A stretch of 8,170 bases of DNA from an uncultured Beijerinckiaceae bacterium (GTDB lineage: Bacteria; Pseudomonadota; Alphaproteobacteria; Rhizobiales; Beijerinckiaceae), in assembly GCA_937863205.1 (NCBI GenBank), contig CALMGA010000327.1, forward strand, positions 1 through 8,170, read 5' to 3'. The notes under the pieces were generated by a model. It did no database searches. It was given only the letters and a program-made list of their open reading frames with translations, and was not told the origin of the DNA. How positions within the stretch are numbered: position 1 is the stretch's first letter; every line of letters begins with the position of its first letter. The position numbers were made by a program, and so were the translations under genes. Positions 6,681-8,170 of this stretch are shown in pieces.

Positions 6681-7970
6681 ATGCGTTTCGCGCAGCTCCT
6701 GCTCGTCGGCGCCGCGTCGATGTTCCTTACAGCATCTTCCGGGCTCGGTCCCGCCCACGCCGCCGGCCCGAGCTTTTCCTGCGACAAGGCGACGGCGCCG
6801 GTCGACCGGGCGATCTGCGCCGACCCCGACCTATCGGCGCTGGACCTGTCGCTCGAACAAGAGTTCCGGGCCGCGCTCGCCGGCGACCCGGCCGGGCGCG
6901 ACGACACTTTGCGGGCGCAACGCGCTTGGCTTAAGGGGCGCGCCGACGCTTGCCACCTGCCGCGGCAGGGTCAGGCGACCAAGGAGCAGACCGTCTGCTT
7001 GGCGGATCTCACGAAGGACCGCCTCGCGATCCTGCAGCCGCGGGATCCGCGCGACGTAATCCTGGCGACAAGGATCGCCGATCTCATACGGCGCAAGAAC
7101 GGCTTCATCAATGACTCGGACTCGCTCGCGGCTGAATTGGGCAAGGATCCCGACAGTCCCGTCCGTTTCACCACCGAAGGCGAGCCGCTCACCAACAAGA
7201 TCGCGACGAGGCTTCCGTCCTTCGATGAACTCGAAGACATGAAGAGGGAAGGTGCGGTTTATCGCTTCGGCGACCTGCTCGCCGTCGGCGCCGTCGAGGG
7301 CACGGCACATTGCTGGTACTACACGGTCTTCCACGAGGTCGGGGCGAAGTACGAATCGGTGGCAACCCCGGCTCCCGCCAACGGGCACTGCGGCGAAACG
7401 ATCGATTTCGGCAGCACGACTGCGGGCGACGATGAGCGATCGCTGCCGCTGTTCGCGGACGAGAGCTACCATATCGACAAGCCGACGCTTCTCCTCCTCG
7501 CCTTCCGGGGCGACAGGTGGCGAAGGGTCGGCCGCTTCGCACTCGTCTTCGAAACGGCGCTGGCCGTGACGGATCAGTCGTGCGCGGCGCAGGTGCCGTG
7601 CGCTGAAATGGCATCGGACGCCTTGCAACTCGCACGAGCCCGCGATGCCGCCGGAGCGGAGGAGCCGAACCGCCTCGGCGCCGCGACGCGGACCACCGAA
7701 CTGCCAAAGGACTCGCCGGTGGACCTGCCGGCCTTCGGCGGCCACTCCTTCAATGCCTACAGCGTGTTCGAAGGCGGTGCCCCCGTCTACAAGCTGGCGA
7801 CGGCGCGCGGCGTCCTCGCCATGCGGGTCTCCCATGGTACACTTGGCTGGCGGGTCAACGAGGATTACGACGTCGGCGTCTACGAGCACCGCGACGACCG
7901 CTGGCAGCCTGTCGCCGGCTTCCAGATCGCCAAGAAGCGCGTGAAACTGCGCTCGGTCTCCGTCGAATAG
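6681..7970 (+). CDS. Exported protein with N-terminal LprI-like (DUF1311) domain and long unassigned C-terminus
   Basis: The 429-residue product begins [20 protein letters not shown] and has a probable signal peptide cleaved after AHA at residue 27. Residues 31-115 match the LprI/DUF1311 pattern. [29 protein letters not shown] residues come first, then [15 protein letters not shown], then [14 protein letters not shown]. Four cysteines (34, 46, 91, 106) probably form two disulfides. The domain takes its name from a mycobacterial lysozyme inhibitor, but most proteins carrying it have no tested role. Residues about 120-429 match nothing I know. They include four more cysteines (211, 237, 301, 307) and repeated aromatic, beta-like stretches such as [15 protein letters not shown] and [14 protein letters not shown]. 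The ATG at 6681 is preferred because it begins the signal peptide; an ATG at 6663 would add the acidic MREETR. The frame remains open upstream to 4962, but that part is antisense to pncB and not a gene. It converges on recN with six bases between stops. Confidence 0.85.
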   Translation: MRFAQLLLVGAASMFLTASSGLGPAHAAGPSFSCDKATAPVDRAICADPDLSALDLSLEQEFRAALAGDPAGRDDTLRAQRAWLKGRADACHLPRQGQATKEQTVCLADLTKDRLAILQPRDPRDVILATRIADLIRRKNGFINDSDSLAAELGKDPDSPVRFTTEGEPLTNKIATRLPSFDELEDMKREGAVYRFGDLLAVGAVEGTAHCWYYTVFHEVGAKYESVATPAPANGHCGETIDFGSTTAGDDERSLPLFADESYHIDKPTLLLLAFRGDRWRRVGRFALVFETALAVTDQSCAAQVPCAEMASDALQLARARDAAGAEEPNRLGAATRTTELPKDSPVDLPAFGGHSFNAYSVFEGGAPVYKLATARGVLAMRVSHGTLGWRVNEDYDVGVYEHRDDRWQPVAGFQIAKKRVKLRSVSVE

Positions 7971-7976
7971 CGCCCG

Positions 7977-8170
7977 CTACCCCGTCTCCGCCAGCAGCCG
8001 CCCGGCCGCCGCCCGCGCCTCGTCGGTCACCGTCGCCCCGGCGAGCATGCGGGCGATCTCCTCCTTGCGGGCGGAGGGCGCCAGCGCCGTAACCCGCGGC
8101 GCCACGCGGGCACCGCGGTCGAGCGAGTCCTTGGCGATGCTGAAGTGCCCGGCCGCGCGCGCCGCCACCT
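7977..8170 (-). CDS. recN: DNA repair protein RecN, C-terminal end (cut by window edge)
   Basis: About 64 residues are present, running in from the right edge and ending in TAG at 7977-7979. The segment VAARAAGHFSIAKDS, followed by RKEEIARMLAGATVTDEARAAAGRLL, matches the RecN tail: the (H.PQ)VAA....H....K stretch of the C-terminal ATPase half and the EIARMLAG...T.EA...A..LL end. RecN is an SMC-like ATPase that holds broken DNA ends during double-strand break repair. The ATPase Walker A motif and the coiled coil lie outside the window. The GTG at 8168 is an internal valine codon, not the start. It is convergent with the LprI-like gene. Confidence 0.93.
   Translation of the reverse strand, partial: VAARAAGHFSIAKDSLDRGARVAPRVTALAPSARKEEIARMLAGATVTDEARAAAGRLLAETG

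Overview
The base composition is strongly GC-rich, and the genes encode a class III alcohol dehydrogenase with S-formylglutathione hydrolase, an alphaproteobacterial-style nicotinate phosphoribosyltransferase and a RecN tail. Together these suggest a chromosomal segment of an alphaproteobacterium, most likely of the order Hyphomicrobiales (Rhizobiales). The order is inferred from protein style, not from a marker gene. I see no insertion sequence, tRNA, rRNA, CRISPR array, integrase or phage gene. The window looks like core and lineage-specific chromosome rather than a mobile island.

Layout. Positions 1-981 (minus strand) hold a TPR-repeat protein cut by the window edge and, upstream of it, a 130-residue protein of the DUF6165 type. 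Positions 1084-3044 (minus) hold a two-gene formaldehyde detoxification operon, frmA then fghA, joined by a one-base TGATG overlap. Positions 3194-3890 (plus) hold a short leader-like ORF and an exported protein of unknown function. At 3892-4014 (minus) is an unrecognised 40-residue single-span membrane protein, convergent with the exported protein at a one-base gap. Positions 4138-4843 (minus) encode a YfcG/Ure2p-like glutathione transferase broken by one extra base in a six-C run. Positions 4996-5139 (plus) encode a 47-residue single-span membrane protein with a GTG start and a strong Shine-Dalgarno sequence. Positions 5298-6605 (minus) are pncB. Positions 6681-7970 (plus) encode an exported protein with an LprI-like (DUF1311) N-terminal domain and a long unassigned C-terminal part. 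Positions 7977-8170 (minus) are the 3' end of recN.

How the genes relate. FrmA oxidises the spontaneous adduct S-hydroxymethylglutathione to S-formylglutathione, and FghA hydrolyses that to formate and glutathione. The YfcG-like enzyme would also use glutathione, but nothing in the sequence links it to the operon. PncB feeds NAD salvage. The remaining genes are mostly single transcription units facing in alternating directions, so shared function should not be assumed.

The best candidates for something undescribed are the two small membrane proteins, the LprI-domain fusion protein, perfect hairpins next to two ribosome-binding regions, and an 8-base motif (CCGCCTTA) upstream of three separate minus-strand genes, at identical spacing in two of them. 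I found no clear evidence of a new multi-gene system such as a defence system or biosynthetic cluster.
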